NCBI GenBank assembly: GCA_947487595.1
Contig: CANKXJ010000043.1
Location: forward strand, 1-6,642
Direction of reading: 5' to 3'
Length of the DNA: 6,642 nucleotides
Origin: Actinomycetota bacterium
GTDB lineage: Bacteria; Actinomycetota; Actinomycetes; Nanopelagicales; Nanopelagicaceae
Below, piece by piece: positions 5,844-6,642 of this stretch. Each line of letters opens with the position of its first letter. Position 1 is the stretch's first letter. The translations under genes were made by a program, and so were the position numbers. The notes below the pieces were generated by a model, which saw nothing but the letters and a program-made list of their open reading frames with translations, was not told where the DNA came from and made no database searches.

Positions 5844-6569
5844 ATGAATGGCTCACTGGCACTTGTTGGTTCAGGTGAATATCTACCTGCCATGGCCAAG
5901 TTTGAAAAATCGCTCATTGATGATGGAGTAAAGAACGGCAAAGAAGCTAGATATGTTCAAATCCCAACGGCAGCTGGGCGAGAAAGTACTGATCGTTTGG
6001 AATACTGGAAACAACTGGGCCTAACACAAGCAAAAGCGATTGGTGTTGAGGCAACTTATCTTCCCATCTACACACGCGAAGATGCCTTCAATCAAAAATA
6101 TGTTGATGCAGTAGCAAATAGCGCTCTGATGTATATGTCTGGGGGAGATCCGCATCATCTGGCAGAAGTTTTGATTGACACTCCGTTGTGGTCAGCGATT
6201 GTTGAGAATTGGAAAACAGGAGCATCACTTGCAGGATGTAGCGCTGGTGCCATGGTCCTGAGCGCGCATATCCCTAACTTTCGATTGCTCAAGAAAACGG
6301 CAACGCAAGGCCTTAACTTGCTTCCAGAAATTCGTGTGATTCCACACTTTAATAAGTTCTTTAAGTGGATTCCAGAGAGTGCTGCAAAGGTATTGCTGCA
6401 TGTGCCAGATAACTCTATTTTGATAGGCGTTGATGAACTGACAGCTATTGTGAAGCGATCTGGGGATACGGAATGGGTGGTAGTCGGTGAGGCAAAAGTT
6501 CACGTACTAAAAGGACTGCCTGATCAACAACTTCACGACGGGGAGAGAATTAAACTTCCTACCCCTTAA
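5844..6569 (+). CDS. Peptidase S51 / cyanophycinase-like serine hydrolase (type 1 glutamine amidotransferase-like fold)
   Basis: A 241-residue cytosolic protein of the S51 superfamily (peptidase E, cyanophycinase and relatives). Features are the N-terminal LALVGSGEYLP (5-15), the first strand-loop VQIPTAAGRES (38-48), MSGGDPHHLAEVL (98-110), and the nucleophile elbow GCSAGAM with S133 (131-137), G-x-S-A-G in form. H168 in VIPHF (165-169) is the likely catalytic histidine, and GVDELTAIV (195-203) is the usual C-terminal family motif. Length agrees with peptidase E-sized members and is shorter than typical cyanophycinases, and there is no signal peptide, so an intracellular dipeptidase or isoaspartyl-type hydrolase is possible; the substrate is not readable. 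It sits between the RDD and DUF4191 genes, which are direct neighbours in other actinobacteria I know, so it looks like an insertion into that block. Its 3' end is 10 bp from the convergent next gene. Confidence 0.85.
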   Translation: MNGSLALVGSGEYLPAMAKFEKSLIDDGVKNGKEARYVQIPTAAGRESTDRLEYWKQLGLTQAKAIGVEATYLPIYTREDAFNQKYVDAVANSALMYMSGGDPHHLAEVLIDTPLWSAIVENWKTGASLAGCSAGAMVLSAHIPNFRLLKKTATQGLNLLPEIRVIPHFNKFFKWIPESAAKVLLHVPDNSILIGVDELTAIVKRSGDTEWVVVGEAKVHVLKGLPDQQLHDGERIKLPTP

Positions 6570-6579
6570 TTGATAAGTG

Positions 6580-6642
6580 TTAGCGAACCTTTGGTGCGCG
6601 AGTTGGCATCGGACCCTTAGGAATTGGCATAGATAAACCACC
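6580..6642 (-). CDS. DUF4191-family membrane protein, last 20 residues (rest outside window)
   Basis: The minus strand from 6642 reads GGLSMPIPKGPMPTRAPKVR, then TAA at 6580-6582. A proline/lysine tail of the type PIPKGPMPT is typical of the C-terminus of actinobacterial DUF4191 proteins (Rv2219-like). In the families I know, that gene lies between lipA and the RDD/glnA pair, and the expected orientation agrees. Only 20 codons are visible, so the call rests on the tail motif plus gene order. It converges on the S51 gene with 10 bp between stop codons and no obvious terminator. Confidence 0.7.
   Translation of the reverse strand, partial: GGLSMPIPKGPMPTRAPKVR

Noticed and set aside
1..6642. 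Search for a defence island, mobile element, CRISPR array or other new multi-gene system.
   Set aside because: All complete genes belong to recognisable metabolic or transport families, with no terminal repeats, recombinases, or clustered toxin or effector genes.

Overview
This 6.6-kb window looks like chromosomal DNA from a compact, moderately low-GC actinobacterium, possibly a freshwater acI (Planktophila/Nanopelagicus-like) type. Three things suggest this. The gene order glnA - RDD membrane protein - DUF4191 protein is the one I know from mycobacteria and streptomycetes, where lipA/lipB follow. Base composition is well below that of typical soil actinobacteria. Most genes also lack a ribosome binding site and instead have a TANNNT hexamer 6-7 nt before the ATG, the signature of leaderless transcription common in Actinobacteria. 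The lineage is inference; no database search was possible.

Left part (1-2991, + strand): the C-terminal end of an enoyl-CoA hydratase/isomerase overlaps by ATGA a complete short-chain dehydrogenase of the HSDL2-like type, so the two form a translationally coupled lipid or acyl-CoA pair. Next come a secreted, membrane-anchored CopC-domain copper-binding protein and an NCS1-family cytosine/purine permease. These two follow in the same direction with 9-nt gaps, but each appears to have its own -10 box whose first bases are the stop codon of the gene before it.

Middle (2966-5264, - strand): a strikingly short NhaA-type Na+/H+ antiporter (265 aa) overlaps the permease tail to tail. It keeps the ion-binding and charge-pair residues but lacks the first transmembrane helix and a block about the size of helices VI-VII. 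Upstream of it lies a strong hairpin terminator and then type I glutamine synthetase, complete with its catalytic motifs and the adenylylation-type tyrosine.

Right part (5265-6642): a 163-bp divergent control region between glnA and an RDD membrane protein holds an evenly spaced series of GTTAC-like pentamers (11-bp period) that resembles a GlnR nitrogen-regulator site. A leaderless S51/cyanophycinase-like serine hydrolase gene follows, and the window ends in the last 20 codons of a convergent DUF4191-family gene.

I see no tRNA, rRNA, CRISPR array, insertion sequence or prophage. Most of the window is ordinary housekeeping content. The points most worth following up are the minimal NhaA, the repeated leaderless promoter layout and the candidate GlnR site.
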